Below are positions 44,501 to 54,608 of a DNA stretch of 64,000 bases, piece after piece; positions within the stretch are counted from its first letter, which is position 1, and the number at the start of each line of letters is the position of its first letter. Below the pieces are notes generated by a model, which had not been told where the DNA came from, ran no database searches, and was given only the letters and a program-made list of their open reading frames with translations. The translations under genes were made by a program, and so were the position numbers. Source of the stretch: Elymus sibiricus (lineage: Eukaryota > Streptophyta > Magnoliopsida > Poales > Poaceae); contig CM077672.1 in the NCBI GenBank assembly GCA_039707655.1, forward strand, positions 457,228,390 through 457,292,389, written 5' to 3'.

Positions 44501-45211
44501 GGATGGGATCATGACTGGGGGTTTGACGGTGTGAGCCTCCAATACAGCCATGAAGTTGCCAATGCATTTCCAGCTTCTATGTGGGTCCAAGTTAACAAGG
44601 ACAAGAGGGAATTCACCATTCATTCGGAGTCCTCAATATCAGCTAAGCATAGCGAGTATGCTTCAACCCTTGCAGGCTTTGACATACAAACCATGATGGA
44701 CCAGCTTGCTTACACTCTCAGGGGGGAAACCAAGTTCAGGAACACCAAGAACAATGCCACGACTGGAGGTCTGTCCATGACTTTAGCAGGAAACACCATG
44801 ATAACTGGAGCAAAGCTTGAAGACAAGCTTTCAGTTGGTAATTGGTTAACACTGGTAGCAAACGCAGGTGCTGTGTCCATGAAAGGTGATACTGCGCACG
44901 GAGTGAATGTGGTGCTGAACCTGCTTCAAAAAGACTATCCCATTATGGGCCTAGGCCTTGCAACTTTGGGTGCATCACTGGTAAGGTGGCATAAAGAATG
45001 GACTACGGCTGCAAACTTGGATACCCAGTTCTCTGTGGGAAGGACTTCAAACATGGCAGTTCGTGTTGATGTGAACAACAAGCTAACTGGACGAGTGAGC
45101 ATCAAGGCAAACAGTTCAGAGCATCTGACGATTGCTCTATTAGGTGTCTATTCGATGGCAATGTATGTGTGGAACAGGATGCATCCTCGTGCAGATCCGA
45201 ATAATGAGTAG
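41600..45211 (+). CDS. TOC159: TOC159-type preprotein receptor of the chloroplast outer envelope
   Basis: This intact single-exon gene encodes 1,203 residues. The N-terminal ~500 residues are acidic and low-complexity (rich in E, D, S), the A domain that confers preprotein selectivity. The GTPase (G) domain follows: P-loop GKTGVGKS at 578-585, DTPGLG at 625-630 and TLTHSA at about 695-700, with VALVENHHLCRRN before the dimer-side region. The C-terminal M domain (about 850-1,203; RYRCLEPARNLLAR, GWDHDWG, GFDIQTM, RGETKF) anchors the protein in the outer membrane. M-domain wording (LEP..LLAR, AKH, RGETKF) is closer to the TOC159 clade than to TOC132/120, although the length is like TOC132. The product works with TOC33/34 and TOC75 to import nuclear-encoded plastid proteins. 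The ATG is chosen for its position after a GC-rich leader and for the family-like start MALLIRAPLTSFDDEG. Confidence 0.96.
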   Translation: MALLIRAPLTSFDDEGYASSLSSGAASPSRSPSTSPPVAQPRPLGAAVLGAPRVAAQLSSSTDDEADLFDDAAGSSGDEVLEEVSNGFFRIARVPPPPPSPSSDEATAPSPASAAGGGSASSGESEYFGAAEGTSEEEAADDVFVDAGTGSRLEEDGSAGTGNRGAEGSLDGSFLSSMSVLDDGAALGDLVNLSDVSVMNGGQQGGEDVVGAEAVDGVEPEPSTGDAGGTPIVDALEENVGGSEKEVVELPPAVNSTEEEDAGLEVINADSDATDTKHEVAELPHVVSSTEAEATGPEVHNADSDAEDTTPEHEVATHSEDASPEHVAARDAPVDPAEGHTNVDSSQFTVDGGHRKVDGEPDGVYEPSDEPASVPNIGTNNALESPGKEMEDNVPASKGTRFGLDDSDEDQLDDDYEVEELSGKETELFDYAALAELLRATNRSPAQGKAKVFPVETSDSIQPSHTVVGVPRTSVASTHVVDAVADPESAMTDEEKKLYIKVDMARIKYLRLVYRLGYDTEHQVPVQVLYRLSLVEGFRHIRMANHSSELENAWSRALQLEAEGIDDLEFSCNVLVLGKTGVGKSATINSIFGEDKSKTNAFLPATCSVKEITGVVGGVKFRVIDTPGLGTTVRDEKSNRKMLKSVKKYIKKCPPDIVLYVDRIDTQRQGADDLSLLQCITSVLGLPIWSKAIITLTHSAADPPPEGPSGSPINYEMIVTHRTHALQQSIKQTTNDPRIENPVALVENHHLCRRNMEGEKVLPNGLIWKRLLLLLCYSLKMVAEIDTLSTCRAASPSLFDLRLQMPPLPYFLSSLLQSREHPRRANEQKVDSMDSDVDPDELLDEDQEDEEYDQLPPFKPLSKSQVAKLSKEQQKLYFDEYDYRTKLLQKKQLKEQRRRLKEMKKSEGNNYDVHVENDHPDDEYDNDRSLMPDWALPSSFDSDDPVYRYRCLEPARNLLARAVTNPEGWDHDWGFDGVSLQYSHEVANAFPASMWVQVNKDKREFTIHSESSISAKHSEYASTLAGFDIQTMMDQLAYTLRGETKFRNTKNNATTGGLSMTLAGNTMITGAKLEDKLSVGNWLTLVANAGAVSMKGDTAHGVNVVLNLLQKDYPIMGLGLATLGASLVRWHKEWTTAANLDTQFSVGRTSNMAVRVDVNNKLTGRVSIKANSSEHLTIALLGVYSMAMYVWNRMHPRADPNNE

Positions 45212-47740
45212 CACTGGTTAGTTCTGTAGTTTTGATTTCCTAATATTTTTATCCCTGTCCCTCTTGTTTGAGTTTCCAGTTGTTCTATTAAACTACTGTT
45301 GAAGCTTCTCCTGTTCCTTATTGTATCTCTATTTGTGTTGACATAGCTGTAGAATTTATGCACATGTATGTGGCAAATAACACCACAGAGTAGATGCCTA
45401 TGTTTATGTTGCTCATGCTGGCGATAAATATCCCTGGTATTTATTCATGAAAAGTTTGCCATTTCGTTGCGTAACTGTCTACCTGTTCAGATTTTATGTG
45501 TGTGATTATCCTTTGGTTCTCTCAAGCCTTCCATCCATTGTCTACCAGTTCAGACAATATATAAAAATGTGTAAAGATGGCAATCTAATAATGCATAGAT
45601 AATACCACATATTCACCCTTTATGCTCGGAAGTAGGGAGTCCAGTCATATTTGTGCAATGGGCTAAAACCCCCTTTCAAAAAGAGAAGGTCAACCCTCCT
45701 GGAGACGGTTTTAGGCCAATAGCGCTTTGCCATGTGTCCCCAAAATCGACTGCATTGACGACTGTGTCAGGATTTCTCTCACTGACTCTTCGTGGATGAA
45801 TGCCGTGGGTGCTTTGACCTGTTGCAGCCCCCTCCTACACCTCACTCCTCCATCCCCTCTCCCTCTGAAAAGCAGCGGTCTCAACCAGGAGACAGCACCG
45901 CTGGATCTTGCATTTATCATACGCAGAGAGGAGGTAATGCGCGGAGTATTGCCCCGCTGGGGGTGGTGTTGTGGCGACAGATCAAGCGGTCTGAAAAGTA
46001 CAGGTAATGAGGGTGCAGATGCTACTAGAAGCCAAATTACTTCCTTTTTTTGCTGGGAGCTAAATTACTTATGTTTGTGGGAAATCAGCGGTCAGGGGTC
46101 CAGGAGCACGTGTGTCTGAATGATGCTCATTGATGGCATAGTTACATGAAAAATTGAAAACCCCAAAGTAAGATAGCAGATATCTGAGCTTGTACAGTTT
46201 TCCTTTCTATTTTTTTGTTCGCTTAGAAAGTTTAAATCAAATTTTACTGCATTTTTAGTCATCTGTTTTATTTTTCCTGTAGTGGAATCAAGTTGAAGGA
46301 GGCTGCTATTCTGCATTACATGTTGACAATGTTCCCAGACTAATCTTCAAGAAGGCATAGGTGTTGCTGCAAGCCAACTGAGGATGTGAAGCAACGTTTT
46401 ATCTTGGAGTTCAGATTGGTGAGTTACGTTTATTTCTTTCCCTCGCTGCACCCATGCAACATTTGCTGTTGAACCCTGTATACCCTATCAGACATATAAT
46501 GCATATTTCTTGATTGAAATGGTACCAAGTACTTAAACAAGTGGTAAGCATGTGTTTAGTTGAATCCATATCCTTCTCCAGCTGTACAAGATTTGATCTT
46601 TCTTTGGCTTCTCAGTTTGTTTTCCTCTAATGGCTAGCCGTGCAATTTATTTCCTAGGTACTCTCCCCTAATATTGTTAGCATACCAGTCAGACAAGCTG
46701 TTTAAGTTGCATGGTCTGTATGTTTGTGTACTCAGCCTTTGCCCGAGTTACACCGAATGTTTAAAAACATGAAGAATGACGTGTTGTAGATACCACGTAT
46801 ATTATTCCACCGCGGTAGTTAACCTTTCGAAAAAGTTATTTATTGTAGTTCTAACGATGATGTTGGTTCACATTCCTTTTGGTGGTTTATCTTACGGTCT
46901 GTTGTCCAATCTACAGATACGGAAAGATGGTTGAATCAGATGCTCGGAGGACGCAGGCCTTGGAGCTGTTCCGCTAGCAAATTCCACGGGAAACCTCAGC
47001 CACACCTGGGTTGCAGAAATCGCATTCACCCGGCCAATTTGTTCTACTCACTCAGCCATAGGGCAATGTGTGGTGTTACAATTTTCTATGAATTGCAAAA
47101 AGTATGAACGTTTTTACTCGTGTTATCTGGTTTTTGTGGGGAGATATTTGGTTTCTGAGCCATGAAACCGAAGATCAGATTGCAACGCTCCCCACTGAGG
47201 CCCCACTGAGGCAGATGATGTACTGAAAAGTTCTTTTCTCCCCCCTGAATATTCAGACGTACTATGGGATCCTCGTTGCCAGGAAAAACTAGAGGTCTGC
47301 TGGTAACAGACGCCTTTTGAGAATTTCATTTACGCTATGTTATCTATTGGGAGTGAGTTGTTTGGCATTTGATGTTGCCCTCGACGATGGCGTCGGCATC
47401 ATGTTTCATTATGTTTACGATGAATGTTTCTTCTTTTTTCTTTTGAGGTTTATGTTTATGAATGTTGACACACTGAATGTGTTGGCCACCGGTACACGTT
47501 CCCTTCGTTCTCCCCGTCCCACTCCTTTGACGAGCTGGTCGATGATGGCGTTCTCTCCTACGCCCCCTAAACCGACAACCAAAATACGATGGAAATTGCC
47601 CACTGCCTTGGACAAGGACAGACCACATTGCCAACACTTTTCAAGAGCTTCCATCTCTGCCATTGGGCACCGCTGCCACATAACTACATTGCTGTAAAGT
47701 TTTATGATCAAATACGTTTTGATGTAAGCTACACACACAA
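45212..47740. other. 3' flank of TOC159-like gene, no further gene supported
   Basis: The first few hundred bases are presumably 3' UTR. Possible exon-like blocks bounded by GTGAG and CTACAG (about 46,280-46,420 and 46,918-47,060) have no coherent frame. They could be spliced 3' UTR or an old gene fragment. Confidence 0.45.
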
Positions 47741-47879
47741 AAAAAACACTATGGGAAATCATTCTCTTCAGCCGACCGATCACACGCGGCGTTCCGCCGC
47801 CCACGCAGCCGTTGGATCCCATCTGATCCAACCGCACACGCTCACATCTGTTTTTGCTAGCCCCAACCAGCTACGTGAT

Positions 47880-48125
47880 CCTATCTGCTGCGCCACGCGA
47901 CGACGTTTATGCAACAAGACCTATGTTGCAAAAACAATTCTGCAAAAATACATCTGTCGCAAAAAAAAATCAGTAACAAAACCTATGTCGCAAAAAAAAA
48001 ATCGCAACACAGCCTCTGTTGCAAAAAGAAAACTGCAACACAGTCTTTGTTGCAAATGTTTCTGCAACAAGACATGTATTGCAAAAGGGTTCTCACAACA
48101 CGACTTCTGTTGCAAAAGTGAGGAC
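47880..48125. repeat. Array of ~30-bp TTGCAAAAA-type units
   Basis: About eight imperfect units of the kind ACAAGACCTATGTTGCAAAA follow one another with length variation. Such arrays are typical of the inside of Triticeae DNA transposons, but I could not find element ends. Confidence 0.7.
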
Positions 48126-48239
48126 AACGCTCGGCCGCGAGATCGTATCAGATCTAATAGCTCCAAACTCGGCGGACCTTTAAAAAAAATCGTTTGTTGT
48201 CTCGTAGTTATACAACTAGGCAGCTGTCGAGTCTTGGAG

Positions 48240-48800
48240 ATTATCTCTTTTTTTTAGAATGGGTCTCAAAGATTGTCAATTTAATTTCCAGCAAATCCCT
48301 CCATAGGGTATCCGGCCGGACGAGTAGATCGGATGGCAACATGGGTGGAGTTTTACCCAAGTTCAGGCCCTTGGTATACGAGTTAATATCCTACTCATGC
48401 TCGTGTATATTGATTGTGTATAGGGGTGTAGAAGAACGAGGGATTGAACAAAGCTCTATGTTCAGATTATTGTTTATACGACTAGCCTGACCCTGGCTTA
48501 TATGGGTACCATGGTCTAGGGTTGCAGGTTCAAGTCGGTTAGGCGGAGTCCCTCCGGACGCCGGTTGTCTTGTCTTGTACTCCAAGCCTTCCGGGCTCAT
48601 CACGTGCTGGGGCCATTGGCCGGGTATACTGGCCCGTGGTGCATAACCGATCTAGGGGGGGGGGGGGGGGGGGGCATGTCGGCTTAGTCAGGTCGGCTTC
48701 TAGTAAGGTGAGGCACCCTTGGGCTGTAACACCGTGAGAGATAATACCCATAAATGGAGTATTCGGGACCATCGTCCACATCCACGTAGAAGGAGAATCA
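48240..48800. other. Probable degenerate LTR-retrotransposon segment
   Basis: The passage GTTTTACCCAAGTTCAGGCC and the surrounding sequence resemble LTR sequence of Triticeae gypsy elements, but no TG...CA ends or target duplication were found. It contains a (G)20 run at 48,655-48,674. Open frames are short. Confidence 0.35.
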
Positions 48801-50035
48801 AACCATTCCTTCATTCTTCTATTTCTACCACTTCCTTTTAAAATCAGTTGCTAATATACTAGCATGCAGAACAAAGCAATGGATGGACCATAGTAGCCAG
48901 CAGACCAATCGAGCTTTGCCAGACAGTCGCACATGCCTTCTCCCACGGCTCCGAGCAAGAAAGCAACGGCGGCAGCAAGCAGCTCTGGCCAACACCATAT
49001 CTCCAGGATCCCTACCTTTCCCTTTGGCGAGAGCTCTCACACGAACACGGGCGAGAGATCTCACACAAACAATGACATTCAATTATTAATCGTTTTAAAA
49101 TAAAGTAGTTTCATTAGTATCTAGGCTCTTATAAAATTCAAAGCTAGATGATTCTTGTCTACACATGATTTGAGCTTCAAGTAAGTATTCGTGTATGTAA
49201 TATTGATTTACAAATTATGTCGCCTTGATGCATACACCCAATCTGCCATGCTGAAGCATTCCAATTTTTTTGGCTGGGTATCTCTAATGTTTATTTCTTA
49301 AGTTGGTCTTAAGGTTGCTATAGCCAACTATTTTTTTTGCAATGTACTCTATGGGTCTTAAGATGGGGCCCACATGTCAGCTTTTTGCTCTTCTAATCCT
49401 AATCACTCAACCACATAATTAACCACTCAACATTTTCATGTGAGAGAAGGGATAAATCAATTTTCATTCCATATGGCTTGGTCCTATAGCCCGGTCTTAG
49501 GGATTTCTTGCTAAGACTCCTCAGAATGCTTGAGGGGAGAGTCTTAAGGCTATTTCTTTGTATAAGACCCATGTTTTTGCAACATTTGATACACCCTTAG
49601 TGTTAGAAAGAGTTCACATAATTATGATATGTGTGGAGTCAATGGTAGATCCATCTTTGAAGATTACCCTATGATAGCCTTATTTGTTTGCATCGCATAA
49701 TACTTGTTATTTTCTTTGGTTGTCGACGTGGAGCTCCAATTTGGTATCGTGATTTTGGAGGGAAATATGCTAACAAGTGGAGCATACAGCGGACCCGGGC
49801 CGCTGGTGTTGCTGGATGCGGAATTTTGACTTCTGTCACACCTTTGTGGTTGTTGCTCAATCTATAAGACAAATCTATAGTCTATTGTAGCATTCCCTCT
49901 TTATTATTCATATGAAATACTGTCAGAGAGAGACGATAAGTGTGTTACTTGCACCGCCCCGCAGTTGGGCGGTTTGAGGGGTTTGGAGCCAGAGGTGAAG
50001 CTGGTCATTGCCGTCATATATAATTACCAAAATGT
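48801..50035. other. Intergenic, no gene recognised
   Basis: Only short frames occur. A block at about 49,300-49,610 is rich in GGTCTTAAG and its complement CTTAAGAC and may be an old MITE; its ends are not clear. Confidence 0.45.
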
Positions 50036-50039
50036 GAAT

Positions 50040-50300
50040 GTATGACACTTAATTTTCCTATGTCGTTTGTCAGACCACAGTGGAGAATCAATGTGTGGTT
50101 AAAAAGTGAGTGACATTAATAGAGTCGAGGAGCAAACATGAAGGGTGAAATAAAATAAAATGGATTTATATTTGTAGACGGGGTAAGAAAAGTCGAGGTG
50201 TGCAGGTTGAAAACAACAGGTTCGGTTGGAGGAGGAGAACCGGAGTGTGTAGGTTGACAACAATCGGTCTGGGGAGATAGAAAGCTATGGTGTGATGGCT
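50040..50300. repeat. Dispersed direct repeat, copy A
   Basis: The segment with AACATGAAGGGTGAAAT recurs 2.9 kb downstream. The first part is at 52,955-53,077 and, after an inserted MULE, the rest is at about 54,308-54,420 (TGTTCGGTTGGAGG, TGTGATGGCTG). Similarity is roughly 80 percent by eye. Confidence 0.8.
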
Positions 50301-50835
50301 GGAAAATTCGATTTTCAAAAAAATACTTAATACAATAGTTAATGCGATAATCCAGGATAGATTTCAGGAATATCTGGATTAACCTCAAGGAATAGATGAG
50401 TACAAAATGCACTTATCAAGAATGTACGTGGACATACATGATGAAAGTATGATCAACCAACAATAAGGAAATCATAAAGACATCTCAACCATGATGGAAG
50501 ACGACTGGTCCATGGTAAGACATGAATTTTTTAGTTGACTGCATCACAACATATGAGGTAATAACCCTATCAACTAGCTCACCAATGGGGCCAGAGCCCT
50601 ACACCAATATTGACAGAAAGCATATAATAGTATTAATATTATAATTATTCTAACAATGATATTACCAATCAAAATGGCAATGTATTGATGATATATTGAT
50701 GGTCTAAACAGTCAACGTTGACTAACACTTTCTAGAATGTTGTGTGTCTGTGAATGAAGATAGCAATTACTTGTCATGAATTAGCTCCAAATATAGTCTT
50801 GGCCTAACTAGAGTCACTCATCATGAATTAAGTAC

Positions 50836-50889
50836 TACTCCCTCCAATAAATAATAAGGCATGACACTTATTATGGATAGGAGGGAGTA
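50836..50889. mobile_element. Minimal Stowaway-type MITE, 54 bp
   Basis: The ends TACTCCCTCC and GGAGGGAGTA are perfect inverse copies including the TA target site. Only about 34 bp remain inside, which is much shorter than a normal Stowaway. Confidence 0.75.
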
Positions 50890-50899
50890 GGAATATGTA

Positions 50900-51125
50900 G
50901 GAAAATTTAGCAGTCAATTAATGCCAAGTAGCTCATCATGAATTAAGTAGCAATCAGTAGGAATAATTAGCAGTCATTTAATGCCAAGTAGCTCATCATG
51001 AATTAATTAGCAAAATTTGTAGTACTAGGAAAATTTAGCAGTCATTTAATGGCAAGTAGCTCATCATGAATTAACTAGCAAAATTTGTACTAGGAAAATT
51101 TAGCAGTCAATTAATGCCCATAAAC
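50900..51125. repeat. Tandem 60-68-bp repeats upstream of the cysteine-rich peptide gene
   Basis: Units start GGAAAATTTAGCAGTCA at 50,900, 50,960 (GGAATAATTAG), 51,028 and 51,093. Each contains AAGTAGCTCATCATGAATTA except the last, which runs into unique sequence. The array ends about 130 bp before the ATG at 51,255, so it lies in the promoter. Confidence 0.9.
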
Positions 51126-51254
51126 TCCGCTTTGAATTGCCACAAGCTAGCGTTACAAGTGTTCTCTCGCTACATATTGAACAGGAACCAAAAGACATCC
51201 ATCATCATCCACCTTTCTAGACAGACAGTCTCATATACTTCACAACAAGCAAGA

Positions 51255-51536
51255 ATGGCACTCCACCCCCTCTCCTGGTCTGCATACTTCGCCGTCGTCC
51301 TCGTTCTCGCTCCTACCACCCTCGCCGCCTCTGGCTATGACTGTAGTAGATCCTTGAAGGCGGTGACTTCGCAATGCAAGTACGAGCTCACAAGGGTTAT
51401 ATCTACCGGAGACAAGAGGCTTATTGGGCTTGAGTGCTGCCACCAACTTGGTTGTGTGAATGAAGCAACATGTTCCCCCCTGGTCAACATGATTTGTCCG
51501 GATCATCAGTGCCCACGGTCACCTTCCGTGCCATAG
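51255..51536 (+). CDS. Small secreted protein with eight cysteines, possibly prolamin-like/ECA1-like
   Basis: The gene encodes 93 residues in a single exon. I chose the ATG at 51,255 because it gives a clean signal peptide. The in-frame ATG at 51,114 would place a polar stretch in front of it. Residues 1-25 form a hydrophobic leader ending in TLAAS. The mature part has Cys at 30, 41, 61, 62, 67, 73, 81 and 86, including a CC pair. Eight cysteines with an adjacent pair recall the prolamin-like (ECA1 gametogenesis-related) secreted proteins, but spacing was judged by eye only. No neighbour shares its function. The tandem repeats upstream may affect its expression. Confidence 0.65.
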   Translation: MALHPLSWSAYFAVVLVLAPTTLAASGYDCSRSLKAVTSQCKYELTRVISTGDKRLIGLECCHQLGCVNEATCSPLVNMICPDHQCPRSPSVP

Positions 51537-52339
51537 GTGCACCTGAGTAGGCATGTACCTCCTCTACATGCACGTGGAGGGTAGTAGATTTGAATAATAT
51601 ATGTGTGCGTGCATGTTTGCATTTTATTTAAATGAATGAAAATCTTCTGGGTTTCTACATCTTAGAAAGCACACACCGACAGTTCTATATTTACTAATTG
51701 AAGGCATTAATCCTATATTAAAAGTTGAATATTGCTTTTTTTAAAATTATAAGCTAGATATCACCTTGTCATCGAAGTTGACGCAAATTACGACCAAAAT
51801 GGAATGGAAACCGCTTCACTCCATCTCTCTCAGTCATTCATGGATCCTTAGCCCGTCCAGTAGCTAAGGGTTTCCTCCTCCCATCGCCCTCCTTTCTCCC
51901 GACGCTAGGGGTTTCCTCCCCCAGCCGCCGCCCGTCATGGATCCTTAGCCTGTCGTGCCGCTGAATCCACCCTCAGCCTTACTCTCTGCCTCCTTCGTTG
52001 GTGCTCGAAGCTCCGCCCATAGAAGGCTCTCGTACCAGCCGTCATGTAGCTCGTCCCGGCGCCGTAGCTGGGTGCATCGCCGCGTGGGGAGTAAACGAGG
52101 TCCCCCCTCCGACCTTGTAGCATGTAACATCGACGGCCGTGCAGGTAGTGGCCTCGGTGAGCCAGGGGTCTGTGGGGTGGCAGGAGGTAGCCATTGCATC
52201 ATTGCTGCAACGGGAGAGAGGGGGATAGTTGCTGACGAGGTAGAGATGGAGAGAGATGAAAGGCTTCTCCCTGGGAAAGGAGGAGTGTTCGAGACGATTT
52301 GGGAAGATAAGGCTTGGCTCCGGGAGATGAGATGAGGAT
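51537..52339. other. 3' flank of the peptide gene and repeat-derived sequence
   Basis: No gene is supported. CATGGATCCTTAGCC occurs near 51,838 and again near 51,936, a small local duplication. The right part is downstream sequence of the copia fragment on the minus strand. Confidence 0.45.
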
Positions 52340-52940
52340 GGAGAAAGGTGCAGTGGGCCCGGGGCATGTGGCAACTGTTGTCCGAAACTCGCTTGCCGGG
52401 AGTTCCTCTCTTCGTCGTCAATGCAGTCGCGGATGAAGTGATAACGCACCTCGATGTGCTTGCTCCTATCGTGGAAGACATGATCCTTGCAAAGTTGAAT
52501 TGGAGACTTGTTGTCCACGTACAAATGGGCGATAAATGGATCCGTCTTGAGCGGATCACCAAGAAGGCACCCGAGCCACACACACCTTGGCATGCCACCC
52601 TCGCCGCGATGACGTACTCAGCTAATTGGCAGGAGGAGAGAGACACCACTTTCTGCTTCTGGCACTGCCAAGTCACCAGGCAGTTTCCGAAGAAGAACAA
52701 CATGCCTGATGTGCTCTTCGGCCGTTGACATCGCCTGCCATATCAGCGTCGCTGTAGCCAATCAACTGAGTGTTGATGGCTATGGTGGTGGTGCTGCATC
52801 CGACCTCGAGCGTGCCCGCGATGTACCTCGGAAGATGCTTGACGGCGCTCATATGCTCCATGGTCGGTGCTTCCCTGAACCAGCTCACCATGCCTGCCGA
52901 CAACAAAGCTGATGTCCGGGTGGGTGTGCACCATGTATCT
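52340..52940 (-). pseudogene. Ty1/copia retrotransposon fragment, RNase H end of pol
   Basis: On the minus strand, shifting frames give HPDISFVVG, MEHMSAVKHLPRYIAGT, IGYSDADMAGDVNGRR, LVTWQCQKQKVVSLSSC and VDNKSPIQLCKDHVFHDRSK, in the usual order of the copia RT C-terminus and RNase H. Frameshifts occur around 52,700 and 52,590. No LTR, integrase or gag is present nearby. Confidence 0.85.
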
Positions 52941-53077
52941 TTAATTTGTCGTTGTCAGTTTGTCGGACCACAATGGAGAATCGATATGTGGTTAGAGAGC
53001 GAGCAACATTAATAGAGTCGAGGAGGAGCAAACATGAAGGGTGAAATTAAAGAGAATGGATTTGTATTTGTGGACGG

Positions 53078-53409
53078 AGAAGAAAAGAGTAAATTGCAAA
53101 AAACCACCACAATTGTGGACCCTAAATCAAAAAACCACCACCATTCCTTTTTTTTTTTTGCAAAAACCCACCACCATTATGCTGACAGTTTGCAAAAAAA
53201 CACTGATCAGACGATTAACGCGCGTTAAGTGAAAATCTGACGAGTCGGTCCCGCTGTCAGGTGACACGTGGCAGGTGGGAAACGGCGACCTCACACCCGT
53301 TCGTTTATAGGCCATCTTCTACCCGACGCCGCCGCCAGATGAGCTCAGCGCGCGCCACCGCCGCAGCCGAGGCGACGGGCCGCCGCTGCTGCCATGGACG
53401 TGAGGAGTA

Positions 53410-53440
<31 letters not shown>

Positions 53441-54307
53441 AGCTTCACAATGACAAGGAGCACATCCCCTCCAGCAGCAAACTCGTCGTCGACAACAAGT
53501 GGAGCGGCCGCGGGCCGGCTGTCAGGCGCCTCCTGCGCGGACTCGTGGCGCAGAGGAGAAGCACCGGGCGGTCGCGAGGTGCCTCCTGCGCGTGCTCCTG
53601 GCGCAGCAGAGCAGCAGCTAGCCGGCCGCGAGGTGCTTCCTGCGCATGCTCCTGGCGCGGAGGAGCAGCAGCTAGCCGGCCGCGAGGCGTCTCCTGCACG
53701 GGCTCGTGGAGCAGCGGAGCAGAAGCGGAGCTGGCCACGGAGGTCGCCAGAGTCGTCCTCGCCCTCCTCCTTGATCTGCTCTCAGGTGGCGGCGCCTAAG
53801 TCCCTGCGGTCGAGGTCGCCAAGCCGGCGGTGCATGTGACCGGCAAGGCGTGCCCGGAGTCCGAGATTGCGGAAGGGGGAGGCCGTGCGGGTGGTGGAGT
53901 TCCCGGACTGAGCCGCGTGCGCCGGACTCCAGCTATGCTTCCCCGCCGAGCTGGTGCCATCACCGGCGGCGACACCCTTGCCGTCATCCTCCCCGTCCCG
54001 TACTGCACCGAAGCTGTTTGATGGAATGCCTAAGAGAAAAACAAATGGAGGGAGATAGGAGAGAGCTGACAGGTGGGCCAACTTAACGGTTGAGGCAAAC
54101 GGCATCCATAATTTTGGCCACGTCATCATTTACACATGGGACCCATCTGTCATATTCCGCATCAAACAGCTCTAATCGTCCGATCAGTGTTTTTTGCAAA
54201 CTGTCAGCACAATGGTGGTGGGTTTTTGCAAAAAAAATGAATGGTGATGGGTTTTTTATTTAGGGTCCACAATTGTGGTGGTTTTTCACAATTTACTCAG
54301 AAGAAAA
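53078..54307. mobile_element. Mutator-like element, 1,212 bp, with 9-bp target duplication
   Basis: The element 53,087-54,298 has inverted ends of more than 100 bp (GAGTAAATTGCAAAAAACCA on the left, its near-inverse on the right) and is flanked by AGAAGAAAA at 53,078-53,086 and 54,299-54,307. It splits copy B of the dispersed repeat. The GC-rich inside has a (C)28 run at 53,410-53,437 and three 54-bp tandem units at 53,570-53,731, in frame on both strands. No transposase is present. It may carry a captured gene piece. Confidence 0.92.
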
Positions 54308-54525
54308 CAACGTGTTCGGTTGGAGGGAGAAAATCGGGGTGTGTACGTAATTAAGTTGACAGCAATTCGTGCGGCCGGGGAGGAAGAAAACCACATGATG
54401 TGATGGCTGAAAATAACACGTTCACTTGTGCTCAATATGTATGTGTCTCTTGTGTTTTGTGTAGAGAATATCTTTTGAGTGTCGCCGTATATGTCGCGTG
54501 GCAATGCACCGCCTTCTACTAACTA

Positions 54526-54590
54526 GTACTCCCTCCGTCCCATGATATAATAAGAGCGTTTTTCACACTGTACGGTTAAGCCTGGGTACA
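54526..54590. mobile_element. Stowaway MITE left-end fragment in the P450 upstream region
   Basis: TACTCCCTCCGTCCCATGAT followed by ATAATAAGAGCGTTTTTCA is the standard start of a Triticeae Stowaway element. No right end is present. It ends about 20 bp before the P450 ATG. Confidence 0.65.
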
Positions 54591-54608
54591 CGACACAAGC
54601 TAGCTAGA

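Noticed and set aside
46280..47060. Exon-like blocks downstream of TOC159
   Set aside because: The blocks have splice-like borders but no coherent reading frame, so I could not assign them to a protein gene.
47747..48180. CACTATGGGAAATC looked like a CACTA left terminus
   Set aside because: There are no subterminal repeats of one motif on both sides, no inverse terminus downstream, and no 3-bp target duplication.
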